Shown: positions 10,533 to 18,537, numbered from the stretch's first letter. The stretch is 42,473 nucleotides of DNA from Dysgonomonas sp. HGC4 (GCF_001261715.1 NZ_CVRU01000059.1:1-42473); one strand, 5' to 3'. Numbers and translations: made by a program. The notes: generated by a model not told the origin, from the letters alone.

Positions 10533-10616
10533 GATACTGTCTCTTCTTTTATTTTTTTCTGATGCATCTATAATTGGTGTAGTCAAAGAAGGGGAGGTTT
10601 CTATCTATTTTATCGA

Positions 10617-10647
10617 TCGGCTTAATTTTAAAAAGCCCGATTTTTTT
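10617..10647 (+). terminator. Intrinsic terminator before dnaX
   Basis: The stem TCGG-CTT pairs with AAG-(C)-CCGA across one bulged C with an AT-rich loop, and seven T follow. It lies about 85 bp after the dipeptidase stop and just upstream of the dnaX -7 box, separating the two units. Confidence 0.65.
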
Positions 10648-10649
10648 CT

Positions 10650-10657
10650 TAGATTTG
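10650..10657 (+). promoter_or_regulatory. -7 box for dnaX
   Basis: TAGATTTG matches TAnnTTTG exactly. It implies transcription starting near 10664, which rules out the longer TTG-initiated frame from 10655 and supports the ATG at 10682 as the dnaX start. A -33 box is not obvious. Confidence 0.55.
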
Positions 10658-10681
10658 TATCTGAAAAATGAAATACTTCAA

Positions 10682-11809
10682 ATGGATAATTATATAGTTT
10701 CGGCACGTAAATACAGACCTTCGACATTTAAATCGGTGGTAGGGCAGCGTGCGTTGACAACTACACTCAAAAATGCAATTGCAACCAATAAATTGGCTCA
10801 TGCTTACCTGTTCTGCGGACCTCGTGGAGTGGGGAAGACTACATGTGCCCGTATTTTTGCAAAAACTATTAACTGTCTTTCACCGTTAGCTGATGGTGAG
10901 GCATGTAATACGTGCGAATCGTGTGTAGCTTTTAACGATCAGCGATCTTTTAATATTCATGAATTGGATGCGGCATCTAATAACTCGGTTGATGATATTC
11001 GTTCATTGATCGATCAGGTACGTATTCCTCCACAAATAGGGAAATATAAAGTATATATTATAGATGAGGTTCACATGTTGTCATCGGCAGCATTCAATGC
11101 ATTCCTTAAAACATTGGAAGAGCCTCCTCATCATGCTATTTTTATTTTAGCAACAACCGAGAAACATAAAATTCTGCCTACTATTCTTTCGCGCTGTCAG
11201 ATTTATGATTTCAGCCGTATAAGTATTTCAGATACGGTAGAACATCTTAAATATGTAGCCTCACAAGAAGGTGTTAATGCAGAATTGGAAGCATTAAACG
11301 TTTTAGCTCAAAAATCGGATGGGGGAATGCGAGATGCACTTTCTATATTCGATCAGGTAGTAAGCTTTACAGGAGGAAATGTTACATACAAAGCCGTAAT
11401 TGACAACCTGAATGTGCTTGATTATGAATATTATTTCAAACTGACAGATGCAGTCCTTACTAATAATGTAGTGGATAGTCTACTTATCTTGAATGATATT
11501 CTCAATAAAGGATTCGACGGACATAATATTATCTCAGGAGTTGCTTCACACTTCCGTGATTTGTTGGTTTGTAAAGATCCTCGTACAGCCGAATTGTTTG
11601 AGGTTGGAGCATCTATTCGCGAAAGATATGTAACTACATCTCAGAGATGTCCTGTTGAGCTTTTATACAGAGCCATAGAGCTTGTTAATGAGTGTGATCT
11701 GAATTACAGAGTTAGTAAAAATAAAAAACTTCTAATCGAACTGACGTTAATCCGCTTGTGTCAGCTTTCGAGCAATCCACAATCAGTGGACGAAAAAAAA
11801 AAGTCATAA
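10682..11809 (+). CDS. dnaX: DNA polymerase III gamma/tau subunit, zero-frame (short, gamma-like) product
   Basis: The clamp-loader ATPase of the replicative polymerase. From the ATG at 10682, the zero frame encodes 375 residues: the AAA+ domain and clamp-loader domain III. Walker A is GPRGVGKT at 46-53, the zinc cysteines are near 65, 75, 78 and 81, Walker B is YIIDEVH at 125-131, and sensor 1 is ILATTE. The frame ends in DEKKKS and TAA immediately after ten consecutive A (11793-11802). The rest of the usual Bacteroidetes protein lies in the -1 frame, with no break in homology-like content. Short and long products may therefore both be made, as in Escherichia coli and Thermus, but here the unshifted product is the short one. 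Confidence 0.93.
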   Translation: MDNYIVSARKYRPSTFKSVVGQRALTTTLKNAIATNKLAHAYLFCGPRGVGKTTCARIFAKTINCLSPLADGEACNTCESCVAFNDQRSFNIHELDAASNNSVDDIRSLIDQVRIPPQIGKYKVYIIDEVHMLSSAAFNAFLKTLEEPPHHAIFILATTEKHKILPTILSRCQIYDFSRISISDTVEHLKYVASQEGVNAELEALNVLAQKSDGGMRDALSIFDQVVSFTGGNVTYKAVIDNLNVLDYEYYFKLTDAVLTNNVVDSLLILNDILNKGFDGHNIISGVASHFRDLLVCKDPRTAELFEVGASIRERYVTTSQRCPVELLYRAIELVNECDLNYRVSKNKKLLIELTLIRLCQLSSNPQSVDEKKKS

Positions 11810-11839
11810 TTGAACCTATCTTTCCTGTTGGAGAGGTAG
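11793..11839 (+). promoter_or_regulatory. Candidate -1 frameshift or slippage signal in dnaX
   Basis: Ten A (11793-11802) are read in the zero frame as GAA AAA AAA AAG TCA TAA. A slip by -1, or one extra A in the mRNA, gives GAA AAA AAA AAA GTC ATA and continues. The heptamer A-AAA-AAG is the known E. coli dnaX slippery sequence. Twelve bases later a 10-bp stem, CTATCTTTCC with GGAGAGGTAG (two G-U pairs, loop TGTT), spans 11816-11839. The spacer is longer than in classic ribosomal sites, so RNA-polymerase slippage as in Thermus dnaX is an alternative. Confidence 0.65.
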
Positions 11840-12402
11840 TAACTAATGCCCAACCTACTCCGGCAAGATCAGTAGGAGCGCCTTCTCAAGCCGCTTCGGC
11901 ATCTGCACCTCCAACAGTAAGACAACAACCCAAAGCAATAAGAAATTCTTCTATTGCAGGTTTTGGTGTGTCTCTTTCTGCTCTGTCTCAAAAAAAGGAA
12001 GAGGAAGAAGTTGTAGAGGCTCAGCAAACCGAAATTCTTACGGAAACCTTTACACCTTTGCAGCTTCTGAGTGAGTGGAAAGCGTATGCAGAATCTATTC
12101 CCGAAGAACATCATCTAAAGAATACAATGCTTAATTGTTTACCCGATCTTTTAAATAGGGATACTTTTGAAGTTGTTGTTAATAATCCTGTACAAGAACA
12201 GAGGTTGTTGGATAATGCTGTTAATATTATGCCGATTCTTCGTAAGAATTTGAGAAATACTCAGGTTCAAATGAAGGTGAGGGTAACTGTGGAGAATGAG
12301 AAAAAGCTGGGATTCACATCTTTAGAAAAGTTCAATCTAATGGTTGAGCAAAACGAAAGTGTGAAAAGGTTAAAGGACGAATTTGGTCTTGAATTGATGT
12401 AG
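11803..12402 (+). CDS. dnaX: DnaX tau-specific C-terminal part, reached by -1 frameshift
   Basis: This frame continues the clamp-loader protein after the A-run. A shifted product would have about 573 residues, normal for Bacteroidetes DnaX. It has a proline/alanine/serine-rich linker (residues after VIIEPIFPVGEVV), an acidic stretch, then a compact C-terminal domain beginning FTPLQLLSEWKAY and ending GLELM. The frame is open upstream of the A-run only by overlap. Its first ATG lies deep inside the C-terminal domain, at NTMLNC, so independent initiation cannot give the whole domain. Tau parts of this kind bind the polymerase core and the helicase. A sequencing error in the homopolymer is the main alternative. 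Confidence 0.8.
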   Translation, partial: VIIEPIFPVGEVVTNAQPTPARSVGAPSQAASASAPPTVRQQPKAIRNSSIAGFGVSLSALSQKKEEEEVVEAQQTEILTETFTPLQLLSEWKAYAESIPEEHHLKNTMLNCLPDLLNRDTFEVVVNNPVQEQRLLDNAVNIMPILRKNLRNTQVQMKVRVTVENEKKLGFTSLEKFNLMVEQNESVKRLKDEFGLELM

Positions 12403-12445
12403 GGAAAAAAAAGATGGAAAATAATTGAATTTTTTTCTGATTTTA

Positions 12446-12476
12446 TTTGCAGCAAAAGAAAAAAGCCATATCTTTG
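12446..12476 (+). promoter_or_regulatory. Promoter for tRNA-Val
   Basis: TTTG at 12446-12449, a 19-bp spacer, then TATCTTTG at 12469-12476 form a near-perfect Bacteroidetes promoter. The tRNA starts 35 bases after the -7 box. Confidence 0.8.
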
Positions 12477-12510
12477 CATCGCATTTGAGAGAAAGTGCTA
12501 CCCTTTAAAA

Positions 12511-12585
12511 GGGCGATTAGCTCAGTTGGTTCAGAGCATCTGGTTTACACCCAGAGGGTCGGGGGTTCGAATCCCTCATCGCCCA
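12511..12585 (+). tRNA. tRNA-Val (anticodon TAC)
   Basis: The acceptor GGGCGAT pairs with ATCGCCC (12578-12584), with discriminator A12585. The anticodon stem CTGGT/ACCAG encloses TTTACAC, giving TAC. The T arm is GGGGG-TTCGAAT-CCCTC, with its outer pairs slightly imperfect. CCA is not encoded. Confidence 0.95.
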
Positions 12586-12593
12586 CAACAGAA

Positions 12594-12627
12594 ACATCTA
12601 CAAAGAAATTTGTGGATGTTTTTTTTG
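12594..12627 (+). terminator. Terminator after tRNA-Val
   Basis: An 11-bp stem, ACATCTACAAA with TTTGTGGATGT (one G-U), closes a GAAA tetraloop and is followed by eight T. It is a textbook intrinsic terminator starting 9 bases after the tRNA. Confidence 0.93.
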
Positions 12628-12758
12628 CTTATATACTGTCTCTGTTTATTCCTTCAAAAAAAAGAAGAAGCGCATTGGCTTCCTCTTGAATATAGAGTGT
12701 CATTTATTTCCCTATCCTGATAGAGGTCTTACGACATATCTGTTAAGAATATATTATA

Positions 12759-13808
12759 TCAGATACTGAAGTCTACACTTATCGCGAAATATTGTTCCGA
12801 TTTACCTCTTGTTGGATTTGTATTGCGGATATTAGGAGATATCTTTAATTGTTTTGCCGGTTGGAATTCGAAACCTAAAATCATAAGTTGTCCATCGAGT
12901 TTGTTCCAGCTGTTAGGGTAGTTATCAGCTTGGCTCGATTCAGTTAAATCATAACGTCCATATACCCCATATTTAGGGCTTAGTTTTACCGAAGAGTAAA
13001 ACGAGAAGCCATGATAGTCTTTCTTTTCTATGAATCCTAAATTGTAAAGGTGATTATATTCTGCACCAAGAGAAACTTTTTTATTCTGATACCCTACAAA
13101 TAAAGCTGTGATATATTTGTTCTTAAAATTGACTCCTGTTACACCTTCGGGGAGTTTGTCGCGCAGATCTTCACTCTCATTGTAAACATCGCCGTAAGCT
13201 CTTAAAACAAGCCCTTTGATGGGTTTTGCTGTAATGCCTAGTGCGTAGCGTGCGCTTGTGCTTTTCTGAATTTTTCGTATACCTTGTCCATTGGTGAATG
13301 AAACGTCAACAGAGAACATGGGGTTAAAGGCATATTCGGCAGTAATACCTAGATCTACACTAGGTCCCATATTGTTTAGATCCTGATAAGATTTTTCTAC
13401 ATATCGATGTCCCCAATATGTTTCTTGAAGATTGTACTCTAATAGTCCTAGTAAACCAAAATTTATATTGAATCCGTTGTCTCTCCAATTGACAAAAGCG
13501 TTACGTACATACATATTTACGGTGTTAGCATCGGTGCCTGAGATGGGCGATTGATAAGAGGCTCCATCCAGTACTAATTGAGCTTGCCATGTGGGTGTGA
13601 ATTTATAATTGTACCCAAGGAATGCTCGTCCGATGTTAAAACCTCGCACGTGTTCGGCATTACCCAGTCCCATGCTGTAGTCGAGGAAACCTTTTGCTAT
13701 AACGGTTCCTGTGGGTTTAAAGCTGAGGGTGTCTTCTGGGGATGATGTTTGTGCGTGCATGAATGCAGGTAGAAAGAGAATCAGGATAAGGTAATAAATT
13801 TTAGTCAT
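12759..13808 (-). CDS. Phosphate-selective-type porin (OprO/P-like) family protein
   Basis: An outer-membrane channel protein. The frame begins at a TTG (13814), but the ATG at 13808 starts a normal signal peptide (MTKIYYLILILFLPAFMHAQ), giving 349 residues. The mature part has many amphipathic strands with aromatic girdles: KGFLDYSMGLG near the N-terminus, VYNESEDLRD, VSLGAEYNHLYN, KYGVYGRYDLTES and a C-terminal strand ending SVDFSI. These fit the Porin_O_P family of Bacteroidetes. The substrate cannot be read from sequence. The XRE regulator gene lies upstream on the same strand but is separated by a terminator-like hairpin. Confidence 0.8.
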   Translation of the reverse strand: MTKIYYLILILFLPAFMHAQTSSPEDTLSFKPTGTVIAKGFLDYSMGLGNAEHVRGFNIGRAFLGYNYKFTPTWQAQLVLDGASYQSPISGTDANTVNMYVRNAFVNWRDNGFNINFGLLGLLEYNLQETYWGHRYVEKSYQDLNNMGPSVDLGITAEYAFNPMFSVDVSFTNGQGIRKIQKSTSARYALGITAKPIKGLVLRAYGDVYNESEDLRDKLPEGVTGVNFKNKYITALFVGYQNKKVSLGAEYNHLYNLGFIEKKDYHGFSFYSSVKLSPKYGVYGRYDLTESSQADNYPNSWNKLDGQLMILGFEFQPAKQLKISPNIRNTNPTRGKSEQYFAISVDFSI

Positions 13809-13931
13809 GTTCAATTCTTATTAAATTTCTACAAATGAAATCCAATAAGGTTAAATAGATATTTCGAGATTGCTAAGTTGTTGTTAAGAGTGATTAAAGA
13901 TGTGTAACAATAAACAGGGTGGGGCATATAA

Positions 13932-13964
13932 AGAAAAAAGCTCATGGTTTGAATCACGAGCTTT
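13932..13964 (-). terminator. Terminator after the XRE regulator gene
   Basis: The inverted repeat AAAGCTC (13937-13943) with GAGCTTT (13958-13964) is followed on the minus strand by TTTCTTTAT. It lies 21 bases beyond the regulator stop codon. Confidence 0.65.
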
Positions 13965-13984
13965 GATGGTATAAGTTTTCTGAA

Positions 13985-14422
13985 TTACTTCTTCTCTTTT
14001 AGTAACTCTTCCAATAGAGCTATTTTCTCTTTCTCTACTTGTAATAGGCGTTCGTAGAGAGCAGCCTTTTCATTAGATAGTTCGATAATCTTTTCTATGG
14101 GATTGTAAATATTAGTATTTTCACCCATTAATCCCACAGTCCCTACTTGACTACCATCTTCAAAGGTGTTATTCTCTATATAGATGGTTGCGGGGTCTTC
14201 TTCTAGTTCTTTGATTAATTCAACAGAAATGTTCAAAGCTTGAGCTATCTTCACTAAAGTATCATCGTCAATCTCTTGCTTTTGTTCATAATGAGAAACC
14301 GCTTGTTGGGTAATGTTTAATGCAGAAGCTATTACCTCCTGCTTGATGCCCAAAGCTTGACGTAAGCGCCTAACATTGCGTCCCTGATGCTTTTTTTTAG
14401 TGGTTGTGCTATCTGTTTTCAT
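13985..14422 (-). CDS. XRE-family HTH regulator with C-terminal coiled coil
   Basis: A 145-residue DNA-binding protein. Residues about 17-72 are a Cro/CI-type helix-turn-helix: RRLRQALGIKQEVIASALNITQQAVSHYEQ, with a recognition helix QQAVSHYEQ. A middle section (IYIENNTFEDGSQVGTVGLMGENTNIYNP) is followed by a heptad-rich C-terminal helix, EKIIELSNEKAALYERLLQVEKEKIALLEELLKEKK, that should dimerise it. Such short XRE proteins are common Bacteroidetes housekeeping regulators. Its target is unknown. The direct repeats at 14512-14543 in its own upstream region are a plausible autoregulatory site. Confidence 0.85.
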   Translation of the reverse strand: MKTDSTTTKKKHQGRNVRRLRQALGIKQEVIASALNITQQAVSHYEQKQEIDDDTLVKIAQALNISVELIKELEEDPATIYIENNTFEDGSQVGTVGLMGENTNIYNPIEKIIELSNEKAALYERLLQVEKEKIALLEELLKEKK

Positions 14423-14511
14423 TACAACGTTGTTTTTTATTTGTATCGAATATGGGAATGAAATATTTTAATTATAGCAAATGTATAAAAATAAGTTGAG
14501 AAAACTGCTTG

Positions 14512-14543
14512 GTTATTACAAGCGTAGGCGTTGTTATTACAAG
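14512..14543. repeat. Two GTTATTACAAG direct repeats, possible operator
   Basis: Exact 11-bp copies at 14512-14522 and 14533-14543 start 21 bp apart, two helical turns, in the 446-bp space between the divergent XRE gene and the lipoprotein gene. A -7 box TATATTTG for the lipoprotein gene lies at 14820-14827. The remainder of this gap shows nothing else that I recognise. Confidence 0.5.
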
Positions 14544-14819
14544 TTGTTTCGGGACTTTATTTTTCGATAATTTTATTTTCATTTGTGTAATGTTGTTTCT
14601 GGAATGTATTTCCTTCATGCTGAACTAACATGAGTCTATTTTAATTCATTTTCTAAATCAATAATTAGAGACATGACAGTGCTGCAATTTATCTGTACAA
14701 CCAACTAGCTAATATTTATCGATTTGTCATGTGGTATGAAGGCGGGGGAAGGCTAATCTATTAGATTGGTCTTTCTTTGCGTAGAGTGGTGTCTATTCGG
14801 AATTTTTAAATTATATCTT

Positions 14820-14827
14820 TATATTTG
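14820..14827 (+). promoter_or_regulatory. -7 box for the lipoprotein gene at 14869
   Basis: TATATTTG matches TAnnTTTG and lies 41 bases before the ATG. No clear -33 box is visible. Confidence 0.5.
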
Positions 14828-14868
14828 AACCGACTAACGATTACTTTAACTATACCTATATCGAAAAT

Positions 14869-15573
14869 ATGAATAAAGTTGCTTGCTTTGCAATACTGCT
14901 GTTTTTACTGCTTTCATGCCAAACTAAAGTAAAGAATGATACTCAGGTAATAAAAGAGACCTCCGAAAATAGAGAAATTAAAATAGTGCATGATAGTGTC
15001 TCTTCAATTAAAAATATAGAAGAAAAGGATTTACCTTCCGAAATTTCTTTTGAGGGAAAATTTAAAGATGCAATATCATGGAGGGATAGGTTAGGCCAAC
15101 ATATTGCCTTGATAGCTGAAACGGGTATTTACGTCAGTCCAAAGTTTAAGCATGAATCTGATGGAGGTGATGCTGAATTGTTCGGTTATCATTATTTATT
15201 GAATGGTAACAATAAGCAGTATAATCTGACTTGGAAGGTTTATGATTTTATTTCGGATTGTCCCGTAGATATTTTTGCTGAGTTTATAGACAATACTTTT
15301 AAGGTGACAGATCTGGATAAGAATGGTATTGCAGAAGTTTGGATAATGTATATGAAGAGTTGTCATGGAGATGTGAGTCCGGAGGAAATGAAAATAATTA
15401 TGTATGAGGGCGATAAAAAGTATGCCATGCGTGGAGAAAATAAGATTCGCATAAGTAAAAACGAATCATACGGAGGAGATTTTAAATTTGATGACAACTT
15501 CAGAAATGCTCCGAAAGAGTTTCGCGATTTCGCTTTAGATATGTGGAATGAGAATGTGGAAAAGAGATTATGA
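14869..15573 (+). CDS. Uncharacterised lipoprotein with a DxDxNG motif
   Basis: 234 residues. The first 18 form a lipoprotein signal (ACFAILLFLLLSC, lipobox LLSC), followed by a polar linker to about residue 60. The folded part starts near EISFEGKFKDAISWRDRLGQHI. TDLDKNGIAEVWIMYMKSC near residue 145 has the D-x-D-x-N-G calcium-loop form seen in VCBS/FG-GAP-like domains. The sequence around CHGDVSPEEMKIIMYEG suggests a family that databases call M949_RS01915 surface polysaccharide biosynthesis protein, but I recall this from memory and the function is not established. It is convergent with the small gene at 15583. Confidence 0.75.
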   Translation: MNKVACFAILLFLLLSCQTKVKNDTQVIKETSENREIKIVHDSVSSIKNIEEKDLPSEISFEGKFKDAISWRDRLGQHIALIAETGIYVSPKFKHESDGGDAELFGYHYLLNGNNKQYNLTWKVYDFISDCPVDIFAEFIDNTFKVTDLDKNGIAEVWIMYMKSCHGDVSPEEMKIIMYEGDKKYAMRGENKIRISKNESYGGDFKFDDNFRNAPKEFRDFALDMWNENVEKRL

Positions 15574-15582
15574 AAATGGTCG

Positions 15583-15876
15583 TTAATCCGATAATCTTAT
15601 CCATGCAACAAGTTTGCTATCCTTGCCTCCGCAACCGTAACGGAAAACTGCTATCATAGTTTCGTCTGCAGCTATCCCGTAACATTCTTCGTTGTTAGGT
15701 ATTTCAATTTGTGCTGCAAGATATTTTTTATTGTCCTCTAAAATTTTACCTGTTTTTCCGTTTGGCAATAGACTTTCAAGATTGATGTAATCGCCGTTTA
15801 GTTCATTTAAAGAGTTAATATTTTCAAGCTCTGGTATGCCAAGTGCTTTTAGTCTTGAAATTATTTTTTCATCCAT
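15583..15876 (-). CDS. Small uncharacterised cytoplasmic protein
   Basis: 97 residues with no signal peptide or membrane segment. The N-terminal half is helical and acidic (ISRLKALGIPELENINSLNEL), and the C-terminal half looks like beta strands with a YGCGG turn and ends VAWIRLSD. I do not recognise the family. It converges on the lipoprotein gene with only 9 bp between stops. It is the last chromosomal gene before the tRNA-Leu-associated islands, and is separated from them by the terminator at 15917-15948. Confidence 0.6.
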   Translation of the reverse strand: MDEKIISRLKALGIPELENINSLNELNGDYINLESLLPNGKTGKILEDNKKYLAAQIEIPNNEECYGIAADETMIAVFRYGCGGKDSKLVAWIRLSD

Positions 15877-15916
15877 TTTTTTTCTTTTAATTGTTGAACT
15901 ATAACAAAAGAAAAAA

Positions 15917-15948
15917 GGGACTTAACAGCGAAAAATCTGTTAAGTCCC
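15917..15948 (-). terminator. Probable original tRNA-Leu terminator, displaced by island insertion
   Basis: A perfect 12-bp stem, GGGACTTAACAG with CTGTTAAGTCCC, encloses an 8-base loop. Only the minus strand carries a T-run after it (TTTTTTCTTTTG). It lies 5 bp outside the leftmost core repeat, exactly where a terminator of the minus-strand tRNA-Leu gene would sit if the region 15954-42363 were absent. Confidence 0.8.
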
Positions 15949-15953
15949 CTTGT

Positions 15954-15966
15954 GTACTCGGAGCGG
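15954..15966. repeat. Attachment core, left end of element 1
   Basis: GTACTCGGAGCGG is identical to the last bases of the tRNA-Leu gene at 42364-42376. After this copy the sequence diverges into AAAAATT instead of the tRNA body, as expected for the tRNA-distal junction. Confidence 0.9.
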
Positions 15967-16062
15967 AAAAATTAATAATGAAATGACTTGCAGGGTGTTG
16001 CAATGTATATCATTAAATACTAATAATTTATGAGATTTCGGCATTTCATCTGATTGTATCAG

Positions 16063-16112
16063 ATTGTGCGAAATTGCATACATGTTGTGCAAGTTTGGCT
16101 ATCTTGCACAAC
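16063..16112. repeat. Left arm-type sites of element 1
   Basis: GATTGTGCGAAAT (16062-16074, degenerate), GTTGTGCAAG (16084-16093) and its inverted copy CTTGCACAAC (16103-16112) lie 97-158 bp inside the left core. The perfect 9-bp inverted pair has a 9-base spacer. The same GTTGTGCAA motif occurs twice in tandem near the right end, which marks these as candidate integrase arm sites. Confidence 0.6.
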
Positions 16113-16152
16113 CGAAAATACAGATGGGATATTGATGTTAAATTTGTTCCTT

Positions 16153-16196
16153 ACTTGTTTCTTCTTGTCTCAGCTTGCTGACAAGGATACACAAGT
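16153..16196. repeat. 44-bp direct repeat, copy upstream of the integrase promoter
   Basis: 36 of 44 bases match the copy at 18573-18616. Both begin ACTTGTTTCTTCTTG and end in CACAAGT, with inner CTTG/CAAG inverted halves. This copy ends exactly 31 bases before the -7 box at 16228. The other copy has the same spacing to its own -7 box. Confidence 0.75.
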
Positions 16197-16227
16197 CAAA
16201 TTGTTCGATTACAGATAGTTGATGCCA

Positions 16228-16235
16228 TACATTTG
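16228..16235 (+). promoter_or_regulatory. -7 box for element 1 integrase
   Basis: TACATTTG matches TAnnTTTG, 40 bases before the integrase ATG. There is no good -33 box, which fits a promoter that needs an activator at the 44-bp repeat. Confidence 0.5.
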
Positions 16236-16275
16236 CATTCAAAATATAAGAATGTAAAATTTAAATTAAGAAATT

Positions 16276-17619
16276 ATGGCAACAGTAAAAGCTATTGTAA
16301 GAAGTAATAGAAAAAATGCAGAAGTTAATGTAAGATTTAGAGTGAGTGATGGTAGGGACATACAATTATTCCATAGTAGTGATATCAAAGTAAAACCTGA
16401 TGTATGGGATAGTAAAAACGATTGTATTAAAGCGAGGGTAGTTTTCGCTACCGAAAAACGCAATGAAATCAATCGAGCTGTGATAGCAAGAAAACAACTT
16501 CTATCCGATTTATATGAAGGAAATAAACATAAGGTAGGGTTAACAAGCGAGATTTTAGAACATTTGGTTGATGAAACTTTGTATCCTGATAAATATAAGA
16601 AACCCCAAGATAACCTCTTTGATTTGATAGAGTTATTTTTAACTAAAAGAAGATTATCTAAGGTTAGAGAAAATAATTATCATGTACTTATTAGAGCCTT
16701 GAAGCGTTATGAGCTGTTTTATCAGATAAAAAATGGTAAACTCAAATTTAGTCTATCCGTTGAAACCATTAATAGCGATGTGATAGAAGACTTTGAAGAT
16801 TTTATGAAGAATGAACACATACTTTATGATAAATATCCAAATATATATAAGCAAATACCTTCAATTGTTAATACCAAGCGTAAATGTCCGAAACCACACG
16901 CAAGAGGGAATAATACCATCTGTGCATTATTTAATAAATTACGAGCATTCTTTAATTGGTGCAATGAACAAGAGATAACAAGTAATAGACCATTTGATAA
17001 GTATAATGGAATCGCAGAAAAATATGGTAAGCCTTATTACATTTCATTGGAAGAACGAAATCAGATAGCAGATTATGACCTATCTAAATATCCACACTTA
17101 GAAGTTCAAAGAGATATATTCGTATTTCAATGTCTAATAGGTTGCAGGGTCTCAGACCTTTTAAAAATGACAAAAGACAATGTAGTAGATGGAGCTATTG
17201 ATTACATACCACATAAGACAAAGAATGAAAGCCCTGACCCTGTTAGCGTTCCATTAAATGATAGGGCAAAAGCACTTGTGAGAAAGTATCAGGGTATAGA
17301 CAAAAGGGGAAAACTGTTTCCTTTTATCAGTACTCAGAAATACAATGATTCGATAAAAGATATATTTTTGCAATGTGGTATTACTCGTATCGTTACCATA
17401 TTGAATCCAACAACAGGAGAAGAAGAAAAACGACCTATCAATGAGGTAGCCTCTTCACACCTTGCGAGACGAACTTTCGTTGGAAATTTGTATAAACAGG
17501 TAAAAGACCCTAACTTAGTTGGTGCGTTATCAGGTCATAGCGAAGGGAGTAAAGCATTTGCCCGATACAGAAGTATTGATAAAGATATGAAGGTAGAACT
17601 TGTAAAATTGATTGAGTAA
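16276..17619 (+). CDS. int: Tyrosine recombinase, integrase of element 1
   Basis: 447 residues. An N-terminal arm-binding domain (residues 1-90, with DGRDIQLFHSSDIKVKPDVWD) is followed by a SAM-like core-binding domain (about 105-235) and the catalytic domain. Catalytic residues are visible: R291 in GCRVSDLL, a lysine in PHKTKNE, H395 and R398 in SHLARRTF, H421 in SGHSEG and the nucleophile Y431 in FARYRSI. It should catalyse insertion into and excision from the tRNA-Leu 3' end. It is next to the left core copy, with arm sites between. The gene is probably followed in the same transcript by the 17637 gene (17-bp gap). Confidence 0.95.
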   Translation: MATVKAIVRSNRKNAEVNVRFRVSDGRDIQLFHSSDIKVKPDVWDSKNDCIKARVVFATEKRNEINRAVIARKQLLSDLYEGNKHKVGLTSEILEHLVDETLYPDKYKKPQDNLFDLIELFLTKRRLSKVRENNYHVLIRALKRYELFYQIKNGKLKFSLSVETINSDVIEDFEDFMKNEHILYDKYPNIYKQIPSIVNTKRKCPKPHARGNNTICALFNKLRAFFNWCNEQEITSNRPFDKYNGIAEKYGKPYYISLEERNQIADYDLSKYPHLEVQRDIFVFQCLIGCRVSDLLKMTKDNVVDGAIDYIPHKTKNESPDPVSVPLNDRAKALVRKYQGIDKRGKLFPFISTQKYNDSIKDIFLQCGITRIVTILNPTTGEEEKRPINEVASSHLARRTFVGNLYKQVKDPNLVGALSGHSEGSKAFARYRSIDKDMKVELVKLIE

Positions 17620-17636
17620 TATATTTAAGTTAGAAA

Positions 17637-18512
17637 ATGAATCTTACAACTATTTTAAAAAGATTTAAGTCTCAAGATAAATTATATAATGGGTTTCAGG
17701 CACAGACATTGGATGATGTTCGTGCCTATTCTACATATCTAAATAATCTTCATGATGAGTACTTTATAGAGATAAAAGAACATATTGACAAGATAATACT
17801 AAAAGATAATCCATTATCAATACTGAGGTTATATCTTCAAGGAAAAATTTCAGATTTTAATGAAGTGGAACAAAAACGTAATCTTAGAAATGATGAAATA
17901 GATAGAATAATTGAGTTTCATAAACAAAAATTAGAAGAGTATCCTAATAATGGTTTTTATGGGATAACTCTTCCTACTTTAATGATAAAGAACTATCAAT
18001 TAGTACAAAATTACTTTAACAATATCGTTGATTCAGAAACCTTATTAAGAGAACTATCATCTCATGAGAAAGAATATAAGGATATGGTTTCTATATCTTA
18101 TATGATGGAAAAATCACAAAGAGATTTGATACAAAAATCAATTGGAAAAATCAATGAATTATATACTTTTTATTTCCCAGAGAGCACGAAAGTTCAAGAT
18201 AAACAGAATTTATTTTTAGAAAAATGTTTTAGTGATTATCTCCACCATGACAAAAAAGATGCTCTAATGGAGAAACTTCATGGATTAATAGATGGAAAAA
18301 AGGGTAAATTAGTAGCAACGATAATAAAATCTTTGGAAAAACTAAGTTTCATTGGTGGCTATGAAAATCGTTCAACACTATATAATGCTATGAGAAATGA
18401 GTTTGGCGACATTGGAGCAAATGCAGGATTGAATGATTTTATAGCTAATGATTATAAAATATCTGAGATAGAACTTAATAAATACATAGATATACTTAAG
18501 ACTATCAAATAA
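17637..18512 (+). CDS. Uncharacterised integrase-linked protein
   Basis: 291 residues, largely helical and charged, with no signal or membrane segment. The last third (GKKGKLVATIIKSLEKLSFIGGYENRSTLYNAMRNEFGDIGANAGLNDFI) resembles a C-terminal module I have seen in Bacteroidetes mobile-element proteins next to integrases, with basic, winged-helix-like character, but I cannot name the family. It begins 17 bp after the integrase stop and ends just before a strong terminator, so it is the last gene of the integrase operon. A role in controlling integration or excision is plausible only from context. Element 2 also has a large unknown protein coupled to its integrase. Confidence 0.75.
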   Translation: MNLTTILKRFKSQDKLYNGFQAQTLDDVRAYSTYLNNLHDEYFIEIKEHIDKIILKDNPLSILRLYLQGKISDFNEVEQKRNLRNDEIDRIIEFHKQKLEEYPNNGFYGITLPTLMIKNYQLVQNYFNNIVDSETLLRELSSHEKEYKDMVSISYMMEKSQRDLIQKSIGKINELYTFYFPESTKVQDKQNLFLEKCFSDYLHHDKKDALMEKLHGLIDGKKGKLVATIIKSLEKLSFIGGYENRSTLYNAMRNEFGDIGANAGLNDFIANDYKISEIELNKYIDILKTIK

Positions 18513-18537
18513 CTATCTCTCATAAATAAAATAGTTG

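Noticed and set aside
11758-12402. A separate gene starting at GTG 11758 after dnaX
   Set aside because: The start lies inside dnaX and the product is the normal DnaX C-terminus; it is better read as the shifted frame of the same gene.
12495-12720. Short ORFs over the tRNA-Val region
   Set aside because: They run through the tRNA and its terminator, which explain the sequence.
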